A stretch of DNA of 64,000 nt from AP-15 sp963785565 (GCA_963785565.1 CAWAVV010000027.1:1-64000), one strand, 5' to 3'. Positions 1-9,231 are shown, counted from the first letter of the stretch. Notes: a model not told the origin generated them from the letters alone. Translations and numbers: made by a program.

Positions 1-26
1 GCCGAATTTCCAGCAAATGAGCTGGA

Positions 27-962
27 TCAGTACCCCATTGCGGTGTCGATTTGCTGCAACAGTGGGCCGCCCGTTTCGAGGCTGCGGATGTTGGCGGCGA
101 TCTCGGTCACCAGCTGGGCGACGGTCGGCCGGCGGGCGACGTGCGGCATGACGGTGATTTTCGGGTGCAGCCACAGCGGGCTGTCCGGCGGCAGGGGCTC
201 AGGCCACAGCGCGTCCAGCGCCGCGTAGGACAATTGGCCCGAATCGAGCGCGCGGATCAGGTCGTCGTACACAACATGTTTGCCGCGCCCGACATTTATC
301 AGCATGGCCCCTCTCGGCATCATCGCAAAGGTGCGGGAGCACAAGATGCCCTCGGTTTCGCGAGTCAGCGGCAACAGGCAGACGGCGATATCGGTCTGAT
401 TGAGAAACGGCTCGAGCTGGCCGCGACCGTGAAAGATCGGGACTTCCTCGTTCTCCCGCGGCGAGCGAACCCAGGCCGAGACCGGGAAGCCGAGCGACTT
501 CAACACCAATGCCGGCGCTTTCGCCATCATGCCGTAGCCGAGAAACCCGACGCGCCGTTCCTCCGGCCGGACGATCCGAGTCCGGCGCCACTCGCGATTG
601 GCCTGAGCCATCTGATAGCCGGGCATGTCGCGGTGAAAGCGCAGCACGTGCATCACGACGTATTCGGTCATCATCGGATCGCCGCCCGGCGGTTCCATCT
701 TGCCGAGCGGGACTTTCGGCAGCTTCGGGTGATCGACGAACGCCTCGACCCCGGCCGAGCGGCTGAACATCGCTTTCAGATTAGGAAACGCGGGGAGGAT
801 GTCGAAATCAGGCTGCATGAAGGCAAGATATTCGATATCCGCCGGCTCTCCCGCGTCGGGCCAAATGCGAAGCTCCAGATCGGGAAGCTTGTCGGCGACC
901 GTGTCGCGCCATGCCTTGGCGTTGCCGATGCGTGTATCGAGACCAAAGATGAGCAGCGCCAT
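27..962 (-). CDS. D-2-hydroxyacid dehydrogenase (GhrA-like glyoxylate/hydroxypyruvate reductase)
   Basis: A 311-residue NAD(P)-dependent 2-hydroxyacid dehydrogenase, likely cytosolic, of the type that reduces glyoxylate or hydroxypyruvate. The Rossmann motif GFLGYGMMA lies near residue 138. The catalytic set is visible as Arg in NVGRG, Glu in WPEPLP and His in PHVA near the C-terminus, which is the order expected for the GhrA branch. The start is supported by a strong purine-rich site (GAGGAGGAAG) just upstream of ATG. The substrate cannot be read from sequence. It stands alone, divergent from the repeat element and murJ. Confidence 0.85.
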   Translation of the reverse strand: MALLIFGLDTRIGNAKAWRDTVADKLPDLELRIWPDAGEPADIEYLAFMQPDFDILPAFPNLKAMFSRSAGVEAFVDHPKLPKVPLGKMEPPGGDPMMTEYVVMHVLRFHRDMPGYQMAQANREWRRTRIVRPEERRVGFLGYGMMAKAPALVLKSLGFPVSAWVRSPRENEEVPIFHGRGQLEPFLNQTDIAVCLLPLTRETEGILCSRTFAMMPRGAMLINVGRGKHVVYDDLIRALDSGQLSYAALDALWPEPLPPDSPLWLHPKITVMPHVARRPTVAQLVTEIAANIRSLETGGPLLQQIDTAMGY

Positions 963-1015
963 ACTTCCTCCTCAGTAGCTATTGACCGGGCTGAGCGCAG
1001 GGAAGCCTATCATCT

Positions 1016-1194
1016 TTAGCAGGTCGCGGAAAAAGTCTGCTGTCGTTCCGGGACGGCCCTCCGGGGTGGGCCCGGAACCTATGAACACCAGCCAAGCCTA
1101 TGATTTTTCGAAGCCGGTGTTGATGGTTTCCGGGCTCGCGCGTGGCCCGCGCCCCGGAACGACAATGATCGCGCCTTTTTCCGCAACCTGCTAA
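1016..1194. repeat. MITE-like inverted-repeat element, 179 bp
   Basis: The left end 1016-1035 and the reverse complement of the right end 1175-1194 match at 19 of 20 positions (TTAGCAGGTCGCGGAAAAAG against TTAGCAGGTTGCGGAAAAAG). Further inside, GTCGTTCCGGG and its complement pair again, and a third nested stem surrounds 1070-1133. The whole element can fold into one long hairpin and has no coding capacity, as expected for a miniature inverted-repeat element. I cannot name the family or see a clear target-site duplication. Confidence 0.7.
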
Positions 1195-1818
1195 TCTTAC
1201 TGCGTCAGGAATTGGGAATTTTGTTGGTCCTGGAGATCGGCGAGTTGCAGCAAGGGCATCTCGGCAGCGTTCTGGCGAGGGCCACGACTAGGCACCGACG
1301 AATGCTGGCAATCGAGTTCGTCACGTGCCGTTCGGGCCGGATTGGCGGCGCCTCTGGGTCGGTAATCGCGGGGAAGGGCAGATCCCGGGAGGAGCGCGGT
1401 GGAAGCCGGTCCTGACCGCCGTCATCGGCTCGACGCTCTTGCGCTCTATCGGCAGCAACAGGCCTAGGCCATAATCGCGCAGCGCGTCTCGTCGGTCGGC
1501 ATGACCCAGAACTCCGCACAGCTGCTCGACATCGGCGGCAAATCACGCTTCACTGACCTCCTCTGCGTCCATTCCGGTCCCCCCATATCCGGAAAACGCG
1601 CCAAATACGACATCTTGGGGTCGCTATCCAACTCAAATACCTATGTTGAGGTTTGTGACTCAGTAAGACTAGCTAATGCGGCCGAATAGGCTCGACGGCC
1701 GGTGGCGCGCCAATACGGCCGGTCTCGGTCCCGAGGATGGTCCGAGCGGCGCCTCCGACGCCACAATCCGGCGAGGGGCAGCATTTTCACAGCTGCAGTT
1801 TTCGACTAAACCCGCGCC
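1195..1818. other. Intergenic region, no supported gene
   Basis: About 620 bases before murJ. Short open frames exist on both strands but none has a convincing start site, domain or family-like composition. It may include relics of an older gene. I see no tRNA or terminator structure here. Confidence 0.5.
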
Positions 1819-3369
1819 ATGACCTTGCTGCGTTCCGTCGCCACGGTCGGCTCCTACACGCTCCTCAGTCGGGTCATGGGCTTTGTGCGCGACATCCTGA
1901 CCGCCGCGCTGTTGGGCGCCGGGCCGGTCGCCGATGCATTCTTTGTGGCGCAACGCCTGCCGAATTTGTTCCGAAGCCTATTTGCCGAGGGCGCCTTCAG
2001 CGCCGCTTTTGTTCCACTTTTCGCCGGCACTATCGCCGAGCACGGCAGGGAGGCGGCCAGGGCGTTTGCCGAAGACACGCTCGCGGTGTTGCTCGCGGCG
2101 CTGTTGGCCTTTGTCCTTTTGGGCGAAATCTTTATGCCCGTGGTTATGCGGTTGATCGCGCCGGGGTTCGGCGACGATCCCGACAAGTTCGCGCTCGCCG
2201 TCGCCCTTGCCCGGATTACCTTTCCCTACCTGCTGTTTATCGCGCTCGTGGCGCTGCAGGGCGGCGTCTTGAACTCGGTCGATCGATTTGCCGCCGCCGC
2301 CGCGACCCCTATGCTGCTGAACCTGTTTCTGATAGCCGCGCTGTTGCTGATGGACCGGTTCGCCTGGCATGACGGCCGCGCCCTCGCCTGGGCGATCACC
2401 GCCGCCGGCCTCGCCCAATTCCTGTGGCTGATGTTTTCCTGCGCCCGCGCCGGCCTGGCATTGCGTCTGCCCTTGCCGCGGCTGACGCCGGGCGTGCGCC
2501 GCACCTTGGCGATCATGGGTCCTGGAGCGGTCGGCGCCGGGGTTACTCAGGTCAATCTTTTGATCTCGACGGCGCTCGCCTCGTTTTTGCCGGGTGGCTC
2601 GGTGTCGTACCTCTACTACGCCGACCGATTGAACCAGCTGCCGCTCGGCGTCGTCGGCATCGCCGTCGGCACGGCGATCCTGCCGCCCTTGTCGCGCCAG
2701 TTGCGGCTCGGCGATGTTCCGGCTGCCGTCGCGACGCAAAATCGCGGGCTCGAGCTGGCATTGCTGCTGACCCTGCCGGCGGCGGCGGCGCTGGCGGTGC
2801 TCGCGGGCCCGATCTTCGCGGTGCTGTTTCAGCGCGGCGCGTTCAGCCCGGCCGATACCGCGGCGACCGCGGCGGCGCTCGCGGCCTACGCCGCGGGGCT
2901 GCCGGCCTTTGTGCTGGTCAGAGTGCTCGCGCCCGCTTTCTTTGCCCGCCACGACACGGCCACCCCGGTCAAGGTCGCGGTCACGGCGATGGCCGTTAAT
3001 CTTGGCCTGACCATCGTCCTGATGCAGTTTCTGGCCCATGTCGGGATCGCCTTGGCGACGAGCTGCGCGGGCTGGCTCAATGCATTGACCTTGCTGGTCC
3101 TTTTGGTTCGGCGCGGGCATTTCCGGCTCGATCCCCGCGCCCGGCGCAATCTGCCGCGGGTCGGGGTGGCGACGCTGGGCATGGCGGCGGTTCTGGCCTT
3201 GCTGCGCTTGGCCGCGGCTCCCGCCCTTGCCGGACCGGGGATGATCCGGATCGCGGCGCTCGCCGGCCTGATCGGCGCCGGGTTCGCCGCCTTCGCGCTG
3301 CTGGCGCTGGCTCTCGGGATAGCCGAATGGCGCGATCTCTGGGGGCGGCTGCGGCGGCAACCGGCTTGA
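1819..3369 (+). CDS. murJ: Lipid II flippase MurJ (MviN)
   Basis: A 516-residue polytopic inner-membrane protein of the MOP/MATE-like flippase superfamily, which moves lipid II across the membrane for peptidoglycan synthesis. The N-terminus has the conserved MurJ stretch with SRVMGFVRDIL, followed by ADAFFVAQRLPNLFR and FAEGAFSAAFVP. Alternating hydrophobic segments fill the rest, and the length is typical of MurJ. It lies directly upstream of trpS (31-bp gap), an arrangement common in alphaproteobacteria. No glnD is seen upstream, although it often precedes murJ in relatives. Confidence 0.95.
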   Translation: MTLLRSVATVGSYTLLSRVMGFVRDILTAALLGAGPVADAFFVAQRLPNLFRSLFAEGAFSAAFVPLFAGTIAEHGREAARAFAEDTLAVLLAALLAFVLLGEIFMPVVMRLIAPGFGDDPDKFALAVALARITFPYLLFIALVALQGGVLNSVDRFAAAAATPMLLNLFLIAALLLMDRFAWHDGRALAWAITAAGLAQFLWLMFSCARAGLALRLPLPRLTPGVRRTLAIMGPGAVGAGVTQVNLLISTALASFLPGGSVSYLYYADRLNQLPLGVVGIAVGTAILPPLSRQLRLGDVPAAVATQNRGLELALLLTLPAAAALAVLAGPIFAVLFQRGAFSPADTAATAAALAAYAAGLPAFVLVRVLAPAFFARHDTATPVKVAVTAMAVNLGLTIVLMQFLAHVGIALATSCAGWLNALTLLVLLVRRGHFRLDPRARRNLPRVGVATLGMAAVLALLRLAAAPALAGPGMIRIAALAGLIGAGFAAFALLALALGIAEWRDLWGRLRRQPA

Positions 3370-3400
3370 CCCATGCACGGCTGCGGCGATAACAGGCGCC

Positions 3401-4399
3401 ATGAACCGCATTTTTTCGGGCGTCCAGCCGACCGGCAACCTGCACCTCGGCAATTATCTCGGCGCTATCCGTAACTGGGTGGCGTTGCAGAACGAATATG
3501 AATGCATCTTCTGCATCGTCGATCTGCACGCGCTGACTCTGCCGCAGGACCCGGCCGAACTGCGCGCCAGCACCCGAGAGGTCGCCGCGGCCTATATCGC
3601 CGCCGGGATCGACCCCGATCGCTGCATCATCTTCAACCAGAGCATGGTGTCCGCCCATGCCGAGCTCGCCTGGCTGCTCTCCTGCCTCGCCCCGCTCGGC
3701 TGGCTCAATCGCATGACCCAGTTCAAGGAGAAGGCGGGCAACCAGCGCGATATGGCCGGCCTCGGTCTCTACGCCTATCCGGTGCTGATGGCGGCGGACA
3801 TCCTCGTCTACAAGGCCACACATGTGCCGGTAGGCGAGGACCAGAAACAACATCTTGAACTCGCCCGCGACCTCGCCGGCGCCTTCAACCGCCGCTACGA
3901 GCGGAATTTCTTTCCGCTGCCCGAGCCGCAGATTTTCGGCTCGGCGACACGGGTCATGAGCCTGCGCGACGGCACCAAGAAGATGTCGAAATCGGACACC
4001 TCCGATTACTCGCGCATCAACATGACCGACGCCGCCGACATGATCGCCTTGAAGATCCGCCGCGCCAAGACCGACCCGGAACCGCTGCCCGCGACGATCG
4101 CGCAGCTTGAGCGCCGAGCCGAGGCCGACAATCTGATCGGCATTTACGGGGCGCTCGCCGATCTCCCGCGCGAGGCGGCGCTCGCCCGTTTCGCCGGCCA
4201 AAATTTCTCGCAGTTCAAGGAAGCGCTCTCCGAGATCGCGGTCGAGGTGCTGGGGCGGATCGGCGGCGAAATGCGCCGTCTGATGGCCGACCCCGGTTAT
4301 ATCGACGCCGTGCTCCGTCGCGGCGCCGAGCGCGCTCACATGCTTGCCGACCCGGTTCTGCGGGAGGCGCAAGACATCAGTGGGCTGCTGCGGCCCTAA
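3401..4399 (+). CDS. trpS: Tryptophanyl-tRNA synthetase
   Basis: A class I aminoacyl-tRNA synthetase of 332 residues that charges tRNA-Trp. The N-terminal FSGVQPTGNLHLGNYLGAI holds the HIGH-type signature, and KKMSKS near residue 195 is the second ATP-binding signature. The length is standard for bacterial TrpS. It follows murJ at short distance and is probably co-transcribed with it. Confidence 0.97.
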   Translation: MNRIFSGVQPTGNLHLGNYLGAIRNWVALQNEYECIFCIVDLHALTLPQDPAELRASTREVAAAYIAAGIDPDRCIIFNQSMVSAHAELAWLLSCLAPLGWLNRMTQFKEKAGNQRDMAGLGLYAYPVLMAADILVYKATHVPVGEDQKQHLELARDLAGAFNRRYERNFFPLPEPQIFGSATRVMSLRDGTKKMSKSDTSDYSRINMTDAADMIALKIRRAKTDPEPLPATIAQLERRAEADNLIGIYGALADLPREAALARFAGQNFSQFKEALSEIAVEVLGRIGGEMRRLMADPGYIDAVLRRGAERAHMLADPVLREAQDISGLLRP

Positions 4400-4472
4400 G
4401 TTCCAGGCTTGATTCGGGACGCCGAGCCCCCATGCTTAGAACTGCCCCTCTCCGCATTTTTTGGAGCCGCCG

Positions 4473-5027
4473 ATGTTCATCCAGACCGAACAGACGCCGA
4501 ATCCGGCGACCCTGAAATTTCTTCCGGGTCAGGTGGTCATGGCTACCGGCACCGCAAACTTCACCGAAGCTGCGGGCGCCCGTGTATCGCCGCTGGCCGA
4601 ACGGCTGTTCGCGTTGCCGCAGATCTGCGGCGTGTTTTTCGGCGCCGACTTCATCACCGTCACAAAAGAGGATGACGGCGACTGGTATCAGCTGAAGCCT
4701 GCAGTCCTGGCGGCGATCATGGAGCATTTCACCGCCGGCCGGCCGGTATTCGCCGATGGCGGCGAAGGCGGGATAGCCGATGCCGGCGATGAGGAGGATG
4801 ACGAGATCGTCTCGCAGATCAAGGAATTGCTCGAGACGCGGGTGCGCCCGGCGGTGGCGCAGGATGGCGGTGACATCATCTTCCACGATTTCGAAGACGG
4901 CGTCGTTTACCTGCACATGCAAGGCTCGTGCTCCGGCTGCCCGAGTTCCACCGCAACGTTGAAGGCGGGCATCGAAAACATGCTGCGCCATTACATTCCC
5001 GAAGTGGTCGAGGTCCGCGCCGTCTGA
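4473..5027 (+). CDS. NifU-family Fe-S scaffold/carrier (Nfu, two-domain)
   Basis: A 184-residue Nfu protein that receives and delivers Fe-S clusters. It has an N-terminal Nfu domain starting MFIQTEQTPNPATLKF and a C-terminal NifU domain with the cluster-binding pair in SCSGCPSS. ATG at 4473 is chosen over the in-frame TTG at 4461 because the GGAG at 4463-4466 then serves as the ribosome site and the protein begins with the conserved MFIQ. It heads a compact group with tsaB and rimI. Confidence 0.93.
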   Translation: MFIQTEQTPNPATLKFLPGQVVMATGTANFTEAAGARVSPLAERLFALPQICGVFFGADFITVTKEDDGDWYQLKPAVLAAIMEHFTAGRPVFADGGEGGIADAGDEEDDEIVSQIKELLETRVRPAVAQDGGDIIFHDFEDGVVYLHMQGSCSGCPSSTATLKAGIENMLRHYIPEVVEVRAV

Positions 5028-5746
5028 ATTCTCCAACGGAACTGCGCAGCCCCGATCCCTTTATCCTGGCTCTGGATTCAGCGGGATCGGCATGTTCGGT
5101 GGCGGTTGCCGCCGGTGACAACGTCCTTTGCGTCGAGCTCCGGACAATGCCGCATGGTCAGGCAGAAGCGCTGCTGCCGATGGTCGAAAGCGCCATGGGC
5201 GCGGCGCGGTTGACGGCCTCGACGCTCGATCTGATAACGGTTACCATCGGGCCCGGCAGCTTCACCGGCATCCGTGTCGGGCTCGCCGCAGCAAAAGGGA
5301 TCGCTCTCGGCCTCGGCGCGCCACTGTTCGGCGTGACCAGCTTTGAGGCTGTCGCCGCCGCGTGCGATGCCGACCCTATCGGAAGGTTCCTCCTCGTCGC
5401 TCTCGACAGCCGGCGCGCCGATTTATACATCCAACTCTTCGATCCCGCGCGCCATGCGCTCGGCTCACCCGCCGCGGTGCTGCCCGAAGCGCTGACCGAG
5501 ATCGTGACCGCGGGCTCTCGCCCGCTGGCCGTCACTGGCGATGCCGCGGCACGCGCGGCAGCCGCGCTCGACGGGCGGGATTGCGCGAGCCTCGTCATCG
5601 ACGGGGAGCCGCCCGCGGTCGGGGCTGTGCGCGCGGCTTTGAGGCGATGGCGCGGCGGCGAGCGTGGCGGCCCTGCGCGGCCGCTTTATCTGCGCCCTCC
5701 CGACGTCACCTTGACGGTCGGTCAGGCGGCGCCGCGCGGGTTGTGA
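4928..5746 (+). CDS. tsaB: tRNA threonylcarbamoyladenosine biosynthesis protein TsaB
   Basis: TsaB partners TsaD in making the t6A modification of tRNA. The family core starts at about 5051 with FILALDSAGSACSVAV and continues through GPGSFTGIRVGLAAAKGIA. The listed start is the only ATG/GTG/TTG in frame upstream of that core and overlaps the Nfu gene by 100 bases, which adds some 40 residues unlike the family. A CTG at 5042 or 5024 (overlapping the nfu stop) would give a normal N-terminus, so the true start is uncertain. The end overlaps rimI. Confidence 0.85.
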   Translation: MLRLPEFHRNVEGGHRKHAAPLHSRSGRGPRRLNSPTELRSPDPFILALDSAGSACSVAVAAGDNVLCVELRTMPHGQAEALLPMVESAMGAARLTASTLDLITVTIGPGSFTGIRVGLAAAKGIALGLGAPLFGVTSFEAVAAACDADPIGRFLLVALDSRRADLYIQLFDPARHALGSPAAVLPEALTEIVTAGSRPLAVTGDAAARAAAALDGRDCASLVIDGEPPAVGAVRAALRRWRGGERGGPARPLYLRPPDVTLTVGQAAPRGL

Positions 5747-6225
5747 ATCGGCGTCTCGAAGCGGTTTCCGGGGAGGCGGCCGGCGCGCTCGCGGCGCCGC
5801 TGTCGATGCTGCACCGGACGTGCTTCCCTGAGGAGCCGTGGGAGCCGCAGGCGATGGCGCAAATCATGGCCATGGCCGGGTTCTTCGGATTTATGACCTG
5901 GGAGGACGACGAACCGCTCGGATTTGCCCTGGCTCTCGACCTCGGCGGCGAGTGCGAGATCCTGGCGCTCGGCGTCGTGCCTGGGCGAAGACGGGCAGGG
6001 ACCGGATCGGCGCTGCTCGCGGCGATCTGCGAAGAGGCGCCGCGGCGCGGCGGGAACAGTGTGTTTCTCGAGGTCGCAGCCGATAATGCGGGAGCGCGCG
6101 CCCTCTACGCGGTTGGCGGCTTTGTACAGATCGGCCGCCGGCGCAATTATTACCGGCGGCCCGGCGGCCTGGTCGACGCGCTCGTGCTTCGCCGTGCGAT
6201 CGCCCGCGTCTCGCTTTCGACTTGA
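5743..6225 (+). CDS. rimI: Ribosomal-protein-alanine N-acetyltransferase RimI-like (GNAT)
   Basis: A 160-residue GNAT acetyltransferase. The acetyl-CoA-binding region is LALGVVPGRRRAGTGSALL near the middle, followed by FLEVAADNAGARALYAVGGF, the usual motif B of RimI. The GTG start is in a GTGA overlap with the tsaB stop, which indicates translational coupling. The tsaB-rimI pair is standard in bacteria. The larger upstream open frame is only a shadow of tsaB. Confidence 0.88.
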   Translation: MNRRLEAVSGEAAGALAAPLSMLHRTCFPEEPWEPQAMAQIMAMAGFFGFMTWEDDEPLGFALALDLGGECEILALGVVPGRRRAGTGSALLAAICEEAPRRGGNSVFLEVAADNAGARALYAVGGFVQIGRRRNYYRRPGGLVDALVLRRAIARVSLST

Positions 6226-6383
6226 GTTCGCCGTCGCCTCGCCTGTGCTGTCGCCTTGTTGGCCCCTACACCTAAATGTTACCTGTGCCGCCGCCGCGAT
6301 TGCAAGAAATCGGCGATCGAGCGCATTGCCGCCGTTCCGACTGTTACTTATATTTGGAGAGCAGCACCAGTAGGACTATCGAT

Positions 6384-6800
6384 ATGAACAGCTCCGACGA
6401 AACCAGCGATTTGCTGGCATTGACGACGGAAATCGTCGCCGCGCACGTATCCAACAATACGGTGTCCCTGGGTGATTTGCCGCAGCTGATCAACCAGGTA
6501 TACAACTCGCTTGCGAATATTGGCAGCGTCCCGAGCACACCGGCTGAACGACCACAGCCGGCAGTCCCGATCAAGAAATCAGTCCATGCCGACTTTATCG
6601 TCTGTCTGGAGGACGGCAAGAAGCTGAAAATGCTCAAGCGGCATTTGAAGACCGCCTACAATATGACACCCGAAGCATATCGCGAGCGGTGGGGGCTGGG
6701 CTCCGATTATCCGATGGTTGCGCCGAACTACGCGCGCCAGCGCAGCCGGCTGGCCAAGGAAATCGGCCTGGGGACTCGGGCGCGACGACCGCGCGCCTAA
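6384..6800 (+). CDS. MucR/Ros-family transcriptional regulator
   Basis: A 138-residue MucR/Ros protein, a DNA-binding regulator of exopolysaccharide, motility and surface genes in alphaproteobacteria. The DNA-binding part contains VCLEDGKKLKMLKRHLKTAY, then MTPEAYRERWGL and YPMVAPNYA. The usual zinc ligands C-x2-C...H...H are reduced to C-x2-D, one His, then Ala-Tyr where the last His would be, so zinc binding is probably weak or absent. ATG 6384 begins the family-like MNSSDET. An AT-rich stretch (ttacttatattt) about 35 bases upstream may be its promoter. Confidence 0.9.
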   Translation: MNSSDETSDLLALTTEIVAAHVSNNTVSLGDLPQLINQVYNSLANIGSVPSTPAERPQPAVPIKKSVHADFIVCLEDGKKLKMLKRHLKTAYNMTPEAYRERWGLGSDYPMVAPNYARQRSRLAKEIGLGTRARRPRA

Positions 6801-6907
6801 GCGCCGTGGCCAACGCCGCGCGCGGTCAGCGCCGAGACCCACGTCGGAAATAGGCTTGCCTGAGGATTTGCGCTATAGTGGCTACAGACGCTCGTGACGG
6901 AGATGCG

Positions 6908-7339
6908 ATGATCTCACGGCTGGAGCAGCTCTGCGTCGACAAAGGTCTCAAAATGACCGAGCAACGCCGAGTCATTGCCCGCGTCCTGTCGGAATCCGCC
7001 GATCATCCCGATGTCGAGCAAGTCTATCGGCGAGCGACCGCAATCGATCCACATATTAGCATCGCCACCGTCTATCGCACTGTGCGGCTGTTCGAGGAAG
7101 CGAACATCCTGGCCCGGCACGATTTCGGCGAAGGCCGCGCGCGCTATGAAGAAATGCCCAGCGCACACCACGATCATCTGATTGACCTGCAATCCGGTCG
7201 GGTGATCGAGTTCCGCAACGAGGAGATCGAAAAGCTTCAAGAAGCGGTCGCCGATCAGCTCGGCTACGATCTCGTCGGTCATCGGCTCGAACTGTACGCC
7301 GTACCACGCGCGGCGAAACCCGGGCCAGATAGGGAATGA
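6908..7339 (+). CDS. fur: Fur-family metal-responsive repressor
   Basis: A 143-residue Fur-family repressor. It has an N-terminal winged helix (KMTEQRRVIARVL, then ISIATVYRTVRLFEE) and a metal-binding segment with HHDHLIDL and GHRLELYAVP. The C-terminal CxxC structural zinc pair of E. coli Fur is absent, as is usual in the alphaproteobacterial Fur/Mur group, so response to iron or manganese cannot be told apart here. ATG 6908 is preferred over GTG 6878 because GGAG lies 5 bases upstream. Confidence 0.9.
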   Translation: MISRLEQLCVDKGLKMTEQRRVIARVLSESADHPDVEQVYRRATAIDPHISIATVYRTVRLFEEANILARHDFGEGRARYEEMPSAHHDHLIDLQSGRVIEFRNEEIEKLQEAVADQLGYDLVGHRLELYAVPRAAKPGPDRE

Positions 7340-7391
7340 TGCGCCAGCAGCGGTTGACGGGCCTGTCGCCGACGCAGTCGCTGCCGAATCC

Positions 7392-8330
7392 ATGGGCGAG
7401 GAGCTTACGGCCCAGGTTTTTCTTGCGATCCGGTCGAGCGGCGTGATCGGCGGCACTGCGTTCGAGCCCGGAAATCTGGCGATCGAGACCGCAACCGTGC
7501 GTCGGCCGGCCCGTATAGTCGATATCTCCTCCGGCCCGCTGCAGGTTCGGCTTGCCGAAAGCGAGGCCGATATCGATGCCGTGCAGGCGCTGCGCTATCG
7601 GATCTTTTACGAAACACTCGGGGCGCGCCCGCAAATCGACACGGCGCGCCGTCGCCGAGACTTCGACCGGTTTGACGCTGGCTGCGATCACTTGTTGGTG
7701 CTCGACCACTGCCGCGGTCCCGGACCTGAGATCGTCGTCGGCACCTATCGCCTGATCCGGCGGGAGGCCGCGGCTCGGCTCGGTGGATTTTATTCAGCTG
7801 CCGAGTACGACCTCGCCCCGCTGGTCGCCTATCGCGGAGAGATCCTCGAGCTCGGCCGCTCCTGTGTCGACGCGGCCTACCGCCAGAGACCGGCGATGCA
7901 GCTGTTGTGGGCCGGGATCGCAGCCTACGTGTTTCATTACGACATCGCCCTGATGTTCGGCTGTGCGAGTCTGCGGGGCACCGATCCCGACGCGCTGGCG
8001 ACGCCGCTCTCCTATCTGCATCACCATCATCTCGCACCTCCGGCCCTGCGGGCGCGGGCTCTCGCCGACCGCTATGTCGACATGTGCCGGTTGCCAGCCG
8101 GTGCGCTCGATTCGCCGCGGGCGCTGGCCGCCTTGCCGCCGCTGATAAAGGGCTATCTGCGGCTCGGCGGTTTCGTCGGCGACGGCGCGGTGATCGACCG
8201 CGACTTTAACACCACAGACGTGTGTATTGTCGTCAAGACCGATCTCGTCAGCGACCGATACTCGCGCCACTACGTACGCCGCTCAAAAGATATCAAGGAC
8301 ACATGGGGCAGAGACACATGGGCGTCTTGA
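7392..8330 (+). CDS. olsB: Ornithine-acyl-ACP N-acyltransferase OlsB-like
   Basis: A 312-residue GNAT-fold protein of the OlsB/hemolysin-like acyltransferase family, which makes lyso-ornithine lipid from ornithine and 3-hydroxyacyl-ACP. Recognisable pieces are LRYRIFYETLGA near residue 72, VVGTYRLIR, ELGRSCVDAAYRQ and a conserved end region with GGFVGDGAVIDRDFNTTDV. The first 50 residues are poorly conserved, so a later start is possible. The next gene is an OlsA-type acyltransferase, which supports an ornithine-lipid operon. Confidence 0.85.
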   Translation: MGEELTAQVFLAIRSSGVIGGTAFEPGNLAIETATVRRPARIVDISSGPLQVRLAESEADIDAVQALRYRIFYETLGARPQIDTARRRRDFDRFDAGCDHLLVLDHCRGPGPEIVVGTYRLIRREAAARLGGFYSAAEYDLAPLVAYRGEILELGRSCVDAAYRQRPAMQLLWAGIAAYVFHYDIALMFGCASLRGTDPDALATPLSYLHHHHLAPPALRARALADRYVDMCRLPAGALDSPRALAALPPLIKGYLRLGGFVGDGAVIDRDFNTTDVCIVVKTDLVSDRYSRHYVRRSKDIKDTWGRDTWAS

Positions 8331-8334
8331 CGGC

Positions 8335-9226
8335 ATGGGCTCGCCGGCGCTGAGGATCGCGCGCCTCGCGCTCTACGTGGTCTGGACCCTCAGCCTGATG
8401 CCGGTGCAGGGGGTGGGGCTGGCTCTGCGCCGCCCCTGGTCGCGCACGCTCCCGGGCTTTTATCACCGCGGGTGCTGCCGGATCCTCGGGTTTCGCGTCC
8501 GTACGGTCGGAACGCCGACCGCCGAGCGGCCGGTGTTGTTCGCGTCGAATCACGTCTCCTATACCGATATCACGGTGCTCGGCTCGTTGATCGCCGGCTC
8601 ATTCGTCGCCAAGGCCGAGGTCGCCGGCTGGCCTTTTTTTGGCTGGCTGGCGAAATTGCAGCGCACCGTCTTTGTCGACCGGCGGGTGCGCAGCACTCGC
8701 TCGCAGCGCGACGCGATGACCGAGCGTCTGGTTGTGGGTGACGCCCTGATCCTGTTTCCGGAAGGGACAAGCGGCGACGGCACCCGGGTGTTGCCGTTCA
8801 AGAGCGCATTGTTCAGCGTCGCTGAAGAGATGCAAGAGATCGTCCCGATCGTGGTTCAACCGGTCTCGGTCGCTTATACGAGGCTCGACGGCATCCCGCT
8901 TGGGCCGCCTGCTTCGCCCGTTTTTTGCCTGGTATGGAACGGCCGAGTTGGCGCCTCATTTGTGGAGGATGATCGGGCTGGGTACGGTCGAGGTGGTCGT
9001 CGAGTTTCATCCGCCGGTCTCTATCGCGGACTGCGGGTCGCGCAAGTCGCTCGCCGGTTATTGCCATGCGCGGGTCGCCGGTGGCATGGCCGCCGCGCTC
9101 GCCGGGCGGCCTCAGCCGGTGCCGGAGCCGCCGACCGCCAGCGCAGCTGCGCTGGCGGCGATCTCGGTCAGGCGGCCGCGAGCCCTGTCGAACCGATCGG
9201 AGCGGGTATCGCCGCAGCGAGGGTGA
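8335..9226 (+). CDS. olsA: 1-acyl-sn-glycerol-3-phosphate/lyso-ornithine-lipid acyltransferase, frameshifted
   Basis: A PlsC-type membrane acyltransferase, expected to add the second acyl chain to lyso-ornithine lipid (OlsA) or to lysophosphatidate. NHVSYTDITVLG (the NHx4D block), FVDRR and FPEGTSGDGTRVLPFK are seen in one frame. After VAYTRLDGIPL near 8898 the homologous continuation (GRLLRPFFAWYG, then VEVVVEFHPPV) is in the next frame, ending at 9226. One extra G in the GGG at 8902-8904 explains the break. Because of the shift, the upstream half runs artificially into miaB as one 780-codon frame; that fusion is not real. Confidence 0.8.
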
Positions 9227-9231
9227 AGAGT

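Noticed and set aside
51..1019. Long plus-strand open frame opposite the hydroxyacid dehydrogenase
   Set aside because: It mirrors a clear minus-strand enzyme, has Arg/Gln/His-biased antisense composition and no family motifs.
1205..1546. Minus-strand 113-codon frame ending with a CPCC motif
   Set aside because: No ribosome site, no family-like sequence, and it overlaps equally poor plus-strand frames.
1978..3453. 491-codon minus-strand frame opposite murJ
   Set aside because: Antisense shadow of a well-supported gene, with low-complexity Arg/Gln/Gly composition typical of high-GC shadows.
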